A stretch of DNA of 64,000 nt from Bacillus luti (GTDB lineage: Bacteria; Bacillota; Bacilli; Bacillales; Bacillaceae_G). Positions 56,359 to 64,000 of the stretch are shown here, one piece after another; the stretch's first letter is position 1; the number at the start of each line of letters is the position of its first letter. The notes under the pieces were generated by a model. That model did no database searches, had not been told where the DNA came from, and saw nothing but the letters and a program-made list of their open reading frames with translations. Where the stretch lies: assembly GCF_001884105.1 (NCBI RefSeq), contig NZ_MACI01000069.1, forward strand, positions 186,001-250,000, in the 5' to 3' direction. A program made the translations under genes and the position numbers.

Positions 56359-56802
56359 TTATGTTGATTGATGAATGATTGTTCCATTAAAAATGTAAGG
56401 TACTGTTTCTTTCTTTTGTAAAATGTCTAGTAAATGTTCTGGTATACGTAAATACGGTGCTGCTATATGAAGTTCCATCCAAGTAATCTCTTCAATTTCT
56501 TTTGGACGAGATATATTTGTATCTCCGCCGATTATCTCGCCTAAAAAATTAAAGAAAATCGCGTGATGGTCTCGCTCCTCGAAAAAAGCTTCGCTGATAG
56601 AGCAAATCCCGTTTACAGATATATGTAGTCCTGTTTCTTCTTTCACTTCCCGAATTACTGCCTCTTCTAACGTTTCTCCGAATTTAACTGCGCCGCCTGG
56701 TAATGTGTAATAAGAACCATTCTTCCCTTTGTTTTTTACCATTAAGATCTTTTCGTTAGCTTTATCGTATAAAAGTGCATATGTAACATTTACTTTCTTC
56801 AT
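56359..56802 (-). CDS. NUDIX hydrolase
   Basis: This 147-residue protein has the Nudix box GGAVKFGETLEEAVIREVKEETGL at about residues 36-59, of the PGG-type 8-oxo-dGTP/ADP-ribose class. The ATG follows GAGGTGG. It is the first gene of the minus-strand set with the clamp paralogue and second NUDIX gene, with a 30-base gap to the clamp gene. Confidence 0.88.
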   Translation of the reverse strand: MKKVNVTYALLYDKANEKILMVKNKGKNGSYYTLPGGAVKFGETLEEAVIREVKEETGLHISVNGICSISEAFFEERDHHAIFFNFLGEIIGGDTNISRPKEIEEITWMELHIAAPYLRIPEHLLDILQKKETVPYIFNGTIIHQST

Positions 56803-57021
56803 CTAAGTCCACCTCTAATAATGGGAATTTTCTATCTTTGTTACATTCTACCATTTAATCGTTTTAAAATATAAAAAAAGTTAATTGAGTATTTCATTTA
56901 TCTTAGCAAAATTAATAATCGATAGTCCTTCATTACAAAATAAAAAAGAGCGAATTTGAAAGTGATTATTCAACGTACACTCTTTATGCTATGATTGATT
57001 CAATTTTAGATTCTATATACT

Positions 57022-57438
57022 TTATAACCTTTTTTCTAAATAGTATCGATTGTGTCCCTTAGGATTGTCTCCACTTACCCCAATTACTTTATATCCATGC
57101 TTTTTATAAAAATCAGGTGCCTGAAAACTAAAAGTATCTAAATTGATTAACCTGCACTCTTTTTCAATTGCAAATTCTTCAATAAGTTTTATTAACTTGG
57201 TTCCATAGCCTCCGTGTCTATATTCTTCAGAAACCCACAGGAAATCAACATGTACGTGGTGCCAAAATGTAATTGCAGTTATTCCACCTACTATTTCTTC
57301 ATTTTCATTTTTAACTATAAAACTAATTTTTTCTGAAGGCTTTTTCTCTTCATCCGAAATATGTTTTTGATTATATTCAATTACTTTTTCTCTTATGTAA
57401 TCACTATCTTCCTGGACCCATTGTTTTACTATTTTCAT
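57022..57438 (-). CDS. GNAT-family N-acetyltransferase
   Basis: This 138-residue protein has the GNAT core NEEIVGGITAITFWHHVHVDFLWVSEEYRHGGYGTKLIKLI with the CoA loop RHGGYG, and the C-terminal DFYKKHGYKVIG. The ATG at 57438 follows GGAG by 13 bases; a GTG at 57450 is too close to the ribosome site. It is a single gene. Confidence 0.84.
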   Translation of the reverse strand: MKIVKQWVQEDSDYIREKVIEYNQKHISDEEKKPSEKISFIVKNENEEIVGGITAITFWHHVHVDFLWVSEEYRHGGYGTKLIKLIEEFAIEKECRLINLDTFSFQAPDFYKKHGYKVIGVSGDNPKGHNRYYLEKRL

Positions 57439-57540
57439 TTTAATTATCACGCTCCTTTTATGCTATCTATTCAATTTAATAATCGTAATCTCCTGTCTAA
57501 CTTAAAAGTTGTAGGTCACTGTTTCAGTTCACTAAAATAA

Positions 57541-57572
57541 AGAAAAGCCCTATCTGTAATAAGGCTTTATAC
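57541..57572 (-). terminator. Terminator of the CadD-like gene
   Basis: On the minus strand AAAGCC and GGCTTT form a stem with G-T-free pairs and a TTCTTT tail, just downstream of the transporter gene at 57617. Confidence 0.65.
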
Positions 57573-57616
57573 GTTGTTCAATCCATTTTAATAAAAGCGT
57601 CCGTTAGTTCAACATT

Positions 57617-58243
57617 TTAATTAAATAATGTAATTGTATCGCTGCGAAAAAGAATGAATATTCCTAAACCAATTAGAACGATTGGAACAATAATATGACC
57701 GTTTTTCTCAAGTGCTTTAGCTAGAATTGGAGTTCTTATCAATATATAGCTAATAAAACACCATATTGCTATCATGGAAAAAAAGATAATTAATGTAACA
57801 ATATTTGCTTCCAAGGTTTGACTAGCTAGCATTGGTATATAAATTGAAATATTGTCTGCTCCATTAGCTAATGTAATCGAAGCTACTTTAAATAATGAGC
57901 CAGAAACGTTATCAATGACTTCATTACTTTTATTAGAACGAATCGACAATAGTCCTTTAACACCCATATAAATTGGCACGAATCCTAATAAGCCAATCCA
58001 CGAAACAGGAATGAAAAAAGAACTCAAAGAACCAATCATACTAAGAGAAATAATTAGACTAAATCCAAAATATTGTCCAATAACAATATAAAGTTTTTTA
58101 ATCTTAGCTTTTTCGCGGACAGCTATACCTTCTATCCTAATTACTTCTGTCCTTACTTGTGAAAATAAAGCAAGGAGTATAAAAATATCATCAATATTTG
58201 TTGTAGCGAATGCCACAACAGAAGAAATTATAGTTGTAACCAA
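57617..58243 (-). CDS. CadD-family cadmium-resistance/ion transporter
   Basis: This 208-residue protein has about six membrane helices with the CadD pattern: FATTNIDDIFILLALFSQV near the N-terminus, GLLGFVPIYMGVKGLLSI, and TLANGADNISIYIPM. CadD proteins confer low-level cadmium resistance. The TTG at 58243 follows AAGG. No cadC-type repressor gene is seen next to it, and metal specificity is inferred from the family only. Confidence 0.82.
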   Translation of the reverse strand: MVTTIISSVVAFATTNIDDIFILLALFSQVRTEVIRIEGIAVREKAKIKKLYIVIGQYFGFSLIISLSMIGSLSSFFIPVSWIGLLGFVPIYMGVKGLLSIRSNKSNEVIDNVSGSLFKVASITLANGADNISIYIPMLASQTLEANIVTLIIFFSMIAIWCFISYILIRTPILAKALEKNGHIIVPIVLIGLGIFILFRSDTITLFN

Positions 58244-58567
58244 TATAAGCCAACTACCTTCGTGATAAATTTATAAAAAATAATGGTCTATGAATGAAGT
58301 GCACATTCCATTACAAAGTGGGTTAACTTTAATTTTCTAAATGTTTTGTAACAACATTTTAGTTCCTTTATAAAACAATATGAATATTCTACTAATCTGC
58401 TACTTGATTCCTTAAGTAATAAACAACTTTACTGCTTCTCAAATCATTACACTTTCAATTAAGTAACGCCATTCTTCCTACAAAAAAATAGGTTACACAA
58501 TAAGGAAAAAGGGAAAATTAAATGTTTTGTAATAAAAAAGAGCCCTATATTAGGACTCTTTTTAGTA
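58244..58567. other. Intergenic region between the CadD-like and OFA transporter genes
   Basis: No gene found. It contains the promoter region of the CadD-like gene and, at its high end, the OFA-transporter terminator at 58536-58566. Confidence 0.5.
58536..58566 (-). terminator. Terminator of the OFA transporter gene
   Basis: On the minus strand AAAGAGTCC pairs with GGGCTCTTT (one G-T pair) and runs into T residues. Confidence 0.78.
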
Positions 58568-59776
58568 TTACGCTACTTTCCGATGTAAATGTTTTAGTTC
58601 CTTTTTCTTCTCTGCTTTTGGTGGATGAATTAATATCGAAATAATGAAGGAAATAACGCTTAAAACACCAATGATAATAAAGGTCGGTTGAAATCCACCA
58701 AGTAATGCTCCGATGAATGATCCTGCAAGCGCACCAAATCCGAACCCTTGGTATACAATCCCGTAATTTGTACTATGGTTTTTTAAACCGAAGTAATCTC
58801 CAACAATGGCTGGAAATATTGTAATATTACCACCAAAGCAAAAGGCTACGCTGGCTACACAAGCAAAATAAATCCCGTAATTTAGTGGAATGAAACTTAA
58901 TGTAAAGACTGACAATCCAATAATAATAAACGTTGCAGAGACAATTTTCATTCGACCAATTTTATCTGATAGCGTTCCAAGAATGATTCTACCTACTGTA
59001 TTAAAGATTGCAATCATTGCGACGGCGTTAGCAGCAGTTGCTGCGCTAAGTCCAACGAGCTGTACCCCAATATCTTTTACCATCCCGATTAAATACAATC
59101 CACCCATACACGACGTAAATAGCATAAAAAACAAGAAATATACTTGTTTCGTTCTCATCATTTCACGCGGCGTATAATCATTGTGTAATGTTTCCGTTAC
59201 TGTGTTACTTACAATTGCTTCACGTAAGAAGAACGATCCAATTAATACTAAAAGTAAGACGATAATCCCCCAATATAAAAATGCTTGTGATACACCAAGA
59301 CTGTCGATAAGATTACCGTTTACATATCTAAAGATTAAGCTGCCCATTCCATATGCAGAAACAGATATACCAGAAATAAGCCCTTTTCGGTTTGGAAACC
59401 ATTTAATTAAATTAGATAGTGATGTGATATAAGCAGTTCCATCTGCATAACCAACTACTACACCAGCTAATAAATATAGTAAGGGTAAAGAAGAAACTTG
59501 CGAACTAAGTATTAATCCGAGTCCCAGAACAATTCCTGCAGTAGCGATAAGTTTACGAAGTCCAAATTTTTTCTGTAACTTTCCTGCAAATAAGGTTGAA
59601 AATGATAAAGAAAAGCTTGTTATGGAGAAAGTTATCGCAACGGCATTGAGGTTCCATCCAAACTTACTGACAAGGGGTTGATTAAATAAACTCCATGTAT
59701 AAATTGTTCCAAGGCCAATTTGAACAATGATTGTGCCTAAAACAATTAGTAACGGATTTATAGTGGTTTGTTTCAT
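58568..59776 (-). CDS. Major facilitator, oxalate/formate antiporter (OFA) family
   Basis: This 402-residue transporter has twelve membrane helices. Family features are IGLGTIYTWSLFNQPL in helix 1, YADGTAYITSLSNLIKWFPNRKGLISGISVSAYGMGSL covering helices 4-5, and GRIILGTLSDKIGRMKI between helices 8 and 9. OFA proteins exchange organic anions. The ATG follows AGGGGAC on the minus strand. It is a single gene. The actual substrate cannot be predicted. Confidence 0.88.
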   Translation of the reverse strand: MKQTTINPLLIVLGTIIVQIGLGTIYTWSLFNQPLVSKFGWNLNAVAITFSITSFSLSFSTLFAGKLQKKFGLRKLIATAGIVLGLGLILSSQVSSLPLLYLLAGVVVGYADGTAYITSLSNLIKWFPNRKGLISGISVSAYGMGSLIFRYVNGNLIDSLGVSQAFLYWGIIVLLLVLIGSFFLREAIVSNTVTETLHNDYTPREMMRTKQVYFLFFMLFTSCMGGLYLIGMVKDIGVQLVGLSAATAANAVAMIAIFNTVGRIILGTLSDKIGRMKIVSATFIIIGLSVFTLSFIPLNYGIYFACVASVAFCFGGNITIFPAIVGDYFGLKNHSTNYGIVYQGFGFGALAGSFIGALLGGFQPTFIIIGVLSVISFIISILIHPPKAEKKKELKHLHRKVA

Positions 59777-59881
59777 ACTAACTGTCCCCTTCTATTATAT
59801 TGACATGAATTTTCACAGTTAGTATAACCATCATAAAATGCAAGATACTGTGCGGAAAATGGAAATTAAGTTCATGCACAC

Positions 59882-59912
59882 AAAAAGACACTCCATAATG
59901 AAGTGTCTTTTT
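59882..59912 (-). terminator. Terminator between the 47-residue gene and the OFA transporter gene
   Basis: AAAAAGACACT (59882-59892) pairs perfectly with AGTGTCTTTTT (59902-59912); it suits minus-strand transcripts ending below 60061. Confidence 0.8.
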
Positions 59913-60060
59913 GCAGGTTATATACAGATATATTTCAAGAAAGCTTTGTTAAGATAAGACATTCTCAAATGCTTATGTATATAGAATATCAAAAAATTTC
60001 TTTCATGTGATGGGACTTAAGATGTATTTTTCATTCATCATATAGTCGGATGGATAAAAA

Positions 60061-60204
60061 TTAATATTCGATTTCATCAAAATCCTTCGGCTGCGGTACT
60101 GTTTGCATATTAGCTGCATCTTTTGGATCGCTATAAATCGCATTTTGTTCTGTATTTACATCTTTAATGTTTTGCTTTTTGTTTTTATTTATTTTATCTT
60201 TCAT
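60061..60204 (-). CDS. Small hydrophilic protein, 47 residues
   Basis: The ATG at 60204 follows AAAAGGAGTGAAAG. The protein starts MKDKINKNKKQNIKDV, continues through NAIYSDPKDAANMQTV and ends FDEIEY. It has no cysteine or membrane segment and is rich in Lys, Asn and Asp, like small spore- or nucleoid-associated proteins, though I do not recognise it. It is 31 bases downstream of the serine hydrolase gene in the same direction and may share its transcript. Confidence 0.6.
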   Translation of the reverse strand: MKDKINKNKKQNIKDVNTEQNAIYSDPKDAANMQTVPQPKDFDEIEY

Positions 60205-60235
60205 TTTCTTTCACTCCTTTTCAATATAGGAGTAA

Positions 60236-61252
60236 TTATGCCCTATTACTGCTACGAAATGTATCTGCGACTAAATTGCTAAATTCACGTAAATAATATA
60301 AATAATTCTCACCACCGTAGTTATATCTTTTATTATACATTTTCGCAACAACTACATTATATTCAGGTATTACTAATATAGTTGGTCCCGTAATCCCTAA
60401 TATTTGATACGATCCTTTTGGTACGCGTTCACCAATTTCATTTAATTGTGCAGGTTCATTTTGAACGAACCAAAACAACCCGTTTTGTGGTAGTTCATTA
60501 TTTTCAAACGCCGGACTCTGTATACCCGTAGCAGTTTTTATAATTTCTTTTGGAACGATTTGTTTACCATTTATCATACCTTGATTTAAATGGAGGTTAC
60601 CCCAATACGCAAACTCTCTAGCTGAGACGAACAGATTTTTTTCAGTACCATCATCTAATGAACCCACTTCGCTAATCGCGGGTTCATTTGGATTATTAAC
60701 AACTTTAACTAAATTTTCATCTTGCTTAATTCTCCACCCTGTTTCTTGGAAGTTGGCAAGTTTAAATACACGCTCCTTTAACAATTCAGGAAAACTTTTG
60801 TTATATAGTTGATAAATAAGACGTGTCATCATTCTTACATTAATATCTCTATACGCCCAAGCTTGTCCGGGTTCAAATTCACGAAAAATTGTCCCGTCAT
60901 CCATTTCCGTTAAACCGTGCGAGTGAGTTACTAAATGTCTTATCGTTGTTTTACCAAGTAATAAAGGATCAAGGTCTTTAAAATATTTTATCGCCTCATC
61001 ATCAATAGAGTTTATTTTACCCTCATAAAGCGCATATGCAATCATTAATCCTAAATAACTTTTTCTCGCAGAAGCAACGTTGAACTGGGAAGATGCTGTT
61101 ACCTTTTTACTTTTAGATGTATTAGAATGGTATCCACTATAATGCTCTAGTACAATTTTGTTATCCTTTATAATACATAGTGCTGTAGCAGAACTATGAT
61201 TTTTCTCTTTTATATTCTCTACCCAAGAAATTAACTTATCGTATGTATACAA
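60236..61252 (-). CDS. Serine hydrolase, beta-lactamase/penicillin-binding family
   Basis: This 338-residue protein has the class C-type fold with the nucleophile motif SARK (in NVASARKSYLG), a modified second motif near WAYRDINVRM where YxN would be expected, and the late GITGPTILVIPEYN segment. These features fit esterase or D-aminopeptidase-like relatives rather than true beta-lactamases. No signal peptide was found, which argues against a wall target. The TTG at 61252 follows AAGGGGGGA. Confidence 0.82.
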   Translation of the reverse strand: MYTYDKLISWVENIKEKNHSSATALCIIKDNKIVLEHYSGYHSNTSKSKKVTASSQFNVASARKSYLGLMIAYALYEGKINSIDDEAIKYFKDLDPLLLGKTTIRHLVTHSHGLTEMDDGTIFREFEPGQAWAYRDINVRMMTRLIYQLYNKSFPELLKERVFKLANFQETGWRIKQDENLVKVVNNPNEPAISEVGSLDDGTEKNLFVSAREFAYWGNLHLNQGMINGKQIVPKEIIKTATGIQSPAFENNELPQNGLFWFVQNEPAQLNEIGERVPKGSYQILGITGPTILVIPEYNVVVAKMYNKRYNYGGENYLYYLREFSNLVADTFRSSNRA

Positions 61253-61288
61253 ATAAATCCCCCCTTAATACCCATAACAAATCACAGC

Positions 61289-61330
61289 ATGAAAGAAAAG
61301 CATAAACTAGTATTTACGCCTTTCTTTCAT
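61289..61330 (-). terminator. Terminator of the Cys-repeat peptide gene
   Basis: The arms around 61289-61308 and 61310-61330 form a long imperfect stem (ATGAAAGAAA / TTTCTTTCAT outer part) with T-rich flanks. Confidence 0.6.
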
Positions 61331-61354
61331 ATGAAATATTAGTGATTTATAAAA

Positions 61355-61621
61355 TTAAATAACCCACCAGTTCCAGCAATTAAAACAGCTGAAACATCCA
61401 GCGCAACCTACACAACCGCCGCAACGTCCTGCACAACCACCGCATCTGCCTCCACATCCACCACAGCGTCCACCACAACCGCCACATCCACCGCAGCGAC
61501 GTGCATCGTCCTGAATGTAGTAATATGGATATTGTTGTTGTTGTTGATCCCAATACACAACATTACCAGACTGATAATCATTAAGGTTTAATGATTGTAG
61601 TTCTTGTTGAAACTGATTCAT
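61355..61621 (-). CDS. Heterocycloanthracin-type (TOMM) bacteriocin precursor with Cys-x-x repeats
   Basis: This 88-residue peptide has a hydrophilic leader (MNQFQQELQSLNLNDY, then QSGNVVYWDQQQQQ) and a core of 13 cysteines spaced mainly as CGG/CxG with inserted RC units, followed by FSCFNCWNWWVI. It matches the B. anthracis/B. cereus heterocycloanthracin precursors described by Haft, whose Cys residues become thiazoles by a cyclodehydratase and SagB-type oxidase encoded elsewhere. No maturation genes are adjacent. The ATG at 61621 follows GGAGGG; an in-frame ATG at 61636 lies upstream of it. Core repeat number varies among strains, as expected for DNA slippage. Confidence 0.85.
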   Translation of the reverse strand: MNQFQQELQSLNLNDYQSGNVVYWDQQQQQYPYYYIQDDARRCGGCGGCGGRCGGCGGRCGGCAGRCGGCVGCAGCFSCFNCWNWWVI

Positions 61622-61676
61622 TACGAAACCCTCCATTTGTTATATAAATTCCGTCCAAATATTAAAATTAATATAG

Positions 61677-61748
61677 AAACAAGGCTATAGACTAAATGCG
61701 TACATCAACAAAATATGAACTTACACTAGGTGATGTACCTTGTTTTAC
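61677..61748. repeat. Nested inverted repeats between the TOMM precursor and NUDIX genes
   Basis: AAACAAGG (61677-61684) pairs with CCTTGTTT near 61738-61745, and inside it GTACATCA (61700-61707) pairs with TGATGTAC (61731-61738). It may be the terminator of the upstream NUDIX gene or part of the precursor's leader. Confidence 0.6.
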
Positions 61749-61802
61749 AGCCTATTTTCTTTATATCCTTTCAATGGACGAATTTACTATAAATAGAGTG
61801 AT

Positions 61803-62249
61803 TTAAAAATTGCTAATCCAACAATTTAGTAGTTCATCACTTAATTTCCTTTCTAGTAATTCTTTAACTGAAGGCATTGGCATGATTTTATAAGTATTTA
61901 AAGATTCTTTACTATAATCTATCCAGTGGAATGCTAAATGAGATTCTCTAGACTTCGGTGTTAACTCAATATATAACTCTTGTGAATCTATTTCAAAAAT
62001 GTGGTTAATTTCATGATGAAGTACTTCTTTATCTTTCCATTGGTTTTCTATGACCCCCAAAAACCGTTTTATACTACAATTTACTCCGAGTTCTTCTCGT
62101 AACTCTCTTATTAATGCATTCTCTGCTGATTCTCCGATTTCAACATGGCCACCAGGTAAAAAATAGTGATGTCCGATGTATTCAGCAACTAATAGTTTTT
62201 CATCTTTTATCACGACTGCTCGTACAATATGGTGGAATTTACTTTTCAA
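61803..62249 (-). CDS. NUDIX hydrolase
   Basis: This 148-residue protein has a Nudix box GGHVEIGESAENALIRELREELGV at about residues 33-56. The PGGH start is common in ADP-ribose/dihydroneopterin-type Nudix enzymes. The TTG at 62249 follows TAGGAGG. It is 25 bases downstream of the NIF3-insert-like gene and probably in one operon with it. Confidence 0.87.
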   Translation of the reverse strand: MKSKFHHIVRAVVIKDEKLLVAEYIGHHYFLPGGHVEIGESAENALIRELREELGVNCSIKRFLGVIENQWKDKEVLHHEINHIFEIDSQELYIELTPKSRESHLAFHWIDYSKESLNTYKIMPMPSVKELLERKLSDELLNCWISNF

Positions 62250-62274
62250 TTTATATTCCTCCTAGGTATTCAAT

Positions 62275-62613
62275 TTAAACTTGCTCAAAATAGTCATTTA
62301 GTATCGGTATAATATAAATCATAGGTGTTTCATACGGATGAATTTTATTAATAACTTCAAGAGCACCTTTTACAAGTTCACGTTTACACTTTATTTCAAT
62401 TTTACATTCTTGCCCCTCGCATATTTGACCAATTTCCCCATTATAAGGTGATGCTCCCTCTAACGGTCTCCAGTACCCTTTTACTGAACTATAAGAAAGA
62501 CAATGGTCATATCCTCCGGTTTTACAAGCACCAATTTTATTTAACGCATCCCTTAACATTTCAATGTATTCTTCAGGAATAAATACTTCGATTTTCACTT
62601 CAGTAAATTGCAC
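62275..62613 (-). CDS. NIF3/YqfO PII-like (CutA-type) domain protein
   Basis: This 112-residue protein matches the inserted domain of Bacillus YqfO: TEVKIEVFIPEEYIEMLRDAL, GACKTGGYDHCLSYSSVKGYW, IKCKRELVKGALEVINKIHPYE (in three parts). The fold is CutA/PII-like and trimeric in YqfO. As a free domain its function is unknown. GTG at 62613 follows AAGGTGTG. It lies between GNAT and NUDIX genes in the same direction. Confidence 0.8.
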   Translation of the reverse strand: MQFTEVKIEVFIPEEYIEMLRDALNKIGACKTGGYDHCLSYSSVKGYWRPLEGASPYNGEIGQICEGQECKIEIKCKRELVKGALEVINKIHPYETPMIYIIPILNDYFEQV

Positions 62614-62643
62614 AATTCATTTCACACCTTTACTACTTCATAG

Positions 62644-63102
62644 TTAAACGAATAAACGATATACTTCCTCACCATCATAATCATATCCTAATGTTTGAAA
62701 ACCGTAATATTCATATAGTTTCTTTGCAGAAATATTATCTTTATGTACTGTTAATCTAATTTCTTTACACGCCTTAAATGTATTTTTTATTAAATCAATA
62801 CTTTCTTGTAATGCTGCTTTTCCATAACCATTCCCTTGCCGTGTTTGATCAATGATAAATCCGTTAATCCAATACATATTTGATGTCTCTTTTACAACAG
62901 CATGCATAATAAAACCAACCATAAGATCACCATCGTATATGGCAAATGGTATGTATTCTACATTGTCGCCATCTGGTTTTATATATACTTTAGCAAGAGA
63001 AACTGCTACTGATGGAACAAAGTTTCTTTGCTCTTTTTTAACTTGTAAATTTAATGCATCTTCCCAATTCTCTCTCGTAACAACCTTTAAGTGGATATTC
63101 AA
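62644..63102 (-). CDS. GNAT-family N-acetyltransferase
   Basis: This 152-residue protein has the GNAT core DGDLMVGFIMHAV, INGFIIDQTRQGNGYGKAAL (CoA loop RQGNGYG), and the late KLYEYYGFQTLGYDYDGEEV. The order resembles polyamine (Blt/PaiA-like) acetyltransferases. The TTG at 63102 follows AAAGGAGC. Substrate is not assigned; it is the first gene of the minus-strand set down to 61803. Confidence 0.85.
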   Translation of the reverse strand: MNIHLKVVTRENWEDALNLQVKKEQRNFVPSVAVSLAKVYIKPDGDNVEYIPFAIYDGDLMVGFIMHAVVKETSNMYWINGFIIDQTRQGNGYGKAALQESIDLIKNTFKACKEIRLTVHKDNISAKKLYEYYGFQTLGYDYDGEEVYRLFV

Positions 63103-63178
63103 TATTGTAAGCTCCTTTATAAAGAGAATGTATTTATATATTCAACGTAGTGAAATAATTCCCTTTTTCGACAACAGC

Positions 63179-64000
63179 TTATAACATGATTTTTATAAAA
63201 TCTTGAATGAATTTTTGTTCATCTATTTCTAGTGCTATACGGGCCCCTTTAGATATTGAGCTAGGGCGAAAATCAGCAAATGTTTGTCCTTTCGTATCTC
63301 CGTAAGTATCTACATTCACTGTACGATGCACAAATTCAAAAAAACTTGGGTTAACTAATCCACTTATAGCAACCACATCATGTAGCAAAGGTCCTTCGAT
63401 AGATGGATTAAGTTTTTGGTATGCGGATAAATAGTAATCATACATTGGTTTCATTATCGTATGGAATGGATTCTTTGAATTAGATTGGATATAGTTAAAT
63501 ACATTTGGTGTTAAAACGGCTTTGTTTGTTACATTTAAAGGAAATATTAATAAATTCTTTGCTTGCTGAAAAACAATTTTACTTGCAATAGGGTCTCCAT
63601 ACACGTTTGCCTCTGCTAATGACGTAACGTTTCCTACTTCTAAAAAAACACCACCCATGAAATAGATTCCTTTTACATTCAACATTAAATCATTCCATAA
63701 ATTAAAAGCAATCGCTAACGAGGTAGATCTTCCTACATCGACAATTGTTAAATCTTTTCCGTACTTTACAAGAATTGAAGTAATACTACCAAAATTGTAT
63801 ATCGGGATAGACAATACACTTTTTGGCACATGAATAGGCCCTAATCCTTCTGGTCCATGAATTTCAGGATAGTATGTTGTAATTTTTTCTGTAAGCGGTT
63901 TTGTTGCACCGCTAATCACAGGAATGTCTTGTCTATTTGCTAACTGTAAAATATACGCTGCATTATGCGCAGTATGTATATGTTCAACATTTCCGTATCC
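63179..64000 (-). CDS. Nucleoside hydrolase (IUNH family), 5' end outside the window
   Basis: The visible 273 residues and stop code for an inosine-uridine nucleoside hydrolase, which splits ribonucleosides into base and ribose. The visible N-terminal part has GYGNVEHIHTAHNAAYI and GATKPLT (substrate loop); the middle has TIVDVGRSTSLAIA and YFMGGVF; the late LHDVVAISGLVNP carries the calcium- and ribose-binding Asp. The reading frame is open to the window edge at 64000, so the start lies beyond it. A GTG at 63919 is internal. Confidence 0.88.
   Translation of the reverse strand, partial: GYGNVEHIHTAHNAAYILQLANRQDIPVISGATKPLTEKITTYYPEIHGPEGLGPIHVPKSVLSIPIYNFGSITSILVKYGKDLTIVDVGRSTSLAIAFNLWNDLMLNVKGIYFMGGVFLEVGNVTSLAEANVYGDPIASKIVFQQAKNLLIFPLNVTNKAVLTPNVFNYIQSNSKNPFHTIMKPMYDYYLSAYQKLNPSIEGPLLHDVVAISGLVNPSFFEFVHRTVNVDTYGDTKGQTFADFRPSSISKGARIALEIDEQKFIQDFIKIML

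Noticed and set aside
61355-61621. Metallothionein or spore-coat protein for the Cys-rich peptide
   Set aside because: The leader sequence and regular Cys-x-x spacing agree better with heterocycloanthracin precursors; a metal-binding role is not excluded.

Overview
The window is low-GC, with strong AGGAGG-type ribosome sites, many TTG and GTG starts, a perfect PlcR box (4438-4453) and a Cys-repeat peptide gene of the heterocycloanthracin type. Together these point to a Bacillus cereus group chromosome (B. cereus, thuringiensis, mycoides or a close relative). No rRNA, tRNA, CRISPR array, insertion sequence or prophage module was seen.

Layout. 1-9300: the 5' part of a secY gene, a DinB-fold gene, then three secreted degradative enzymes: a 5'-nucleotidase-type metallophosphoesterase, a thermolysin-family protease behind a PlcR box, and a type I pullulanase behind a cre-like site. 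9300-19700: a compact biosynthetic cluster with a SagB-type oxidase, a 2336-residue NRPS ([half C]-A-PCP-Cy-A-PCP-C) and an aromatic-amino-acid decarboxylase-type PLP enzyme. The second A domain carries the cysteine specificity code, the Cy domain forms thiazolines, the oxidase would make a thiazole, and the terminal C domain could release the chain onto the arylalkylamine made by the decarboxylase. This is the logic of bacillamide (bmd) synthesis. 19800-29000: two alpha/beta hydrolases on the minus strand, a MacB-like ABC exporter pair, small membrane and DinB genes, and an OmpR-type two-component system.

29000-51700 is an accessory 'house-cleaning' region: HAD phosphatase, DUF4180, MepB, arylamine N-acetyltransferase, YdeI, FAD oxidoreductases, NUDIX, a WYL regulator with a DJ-1/PfpI protein, histidine phosphatase, kinase-like protein, sugar-dehydrogenase-like protein, GIY-YIG protein, UppP, GNATs, YfiT, patatin, YxiJ, an esterase fused to a DUF1992 domain, and YwqG. 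Two diverged copies of a foldable intergenic repeat (36661-36789 and 38250-38365) lie here.

51700-64000: an AT-rich gap with a free-standing LAGLIDADG endonuclease gene, a metallo-beta-lactamase-fold hydrolase, then a mostly minus-strand run: two NUDIX genes around a second sliding-clamp (dnaN-like) gene, GNAT, CadD-like and OFA-family transporters, a 47-residue small gene, a serine hydrolase, the Cys-repeat TOMM-type peptide precursor, NUDIX, an NIF3/YqfO insert-like protein, GNAT, and a nucleoside hydrolase cut by the window end.

The most interesting content is the bacillamide-like NRPS cluster, with an extra half-condensation domain and an unrecognised first specificity code, and the orphan Cys-repeat peptide precursor.
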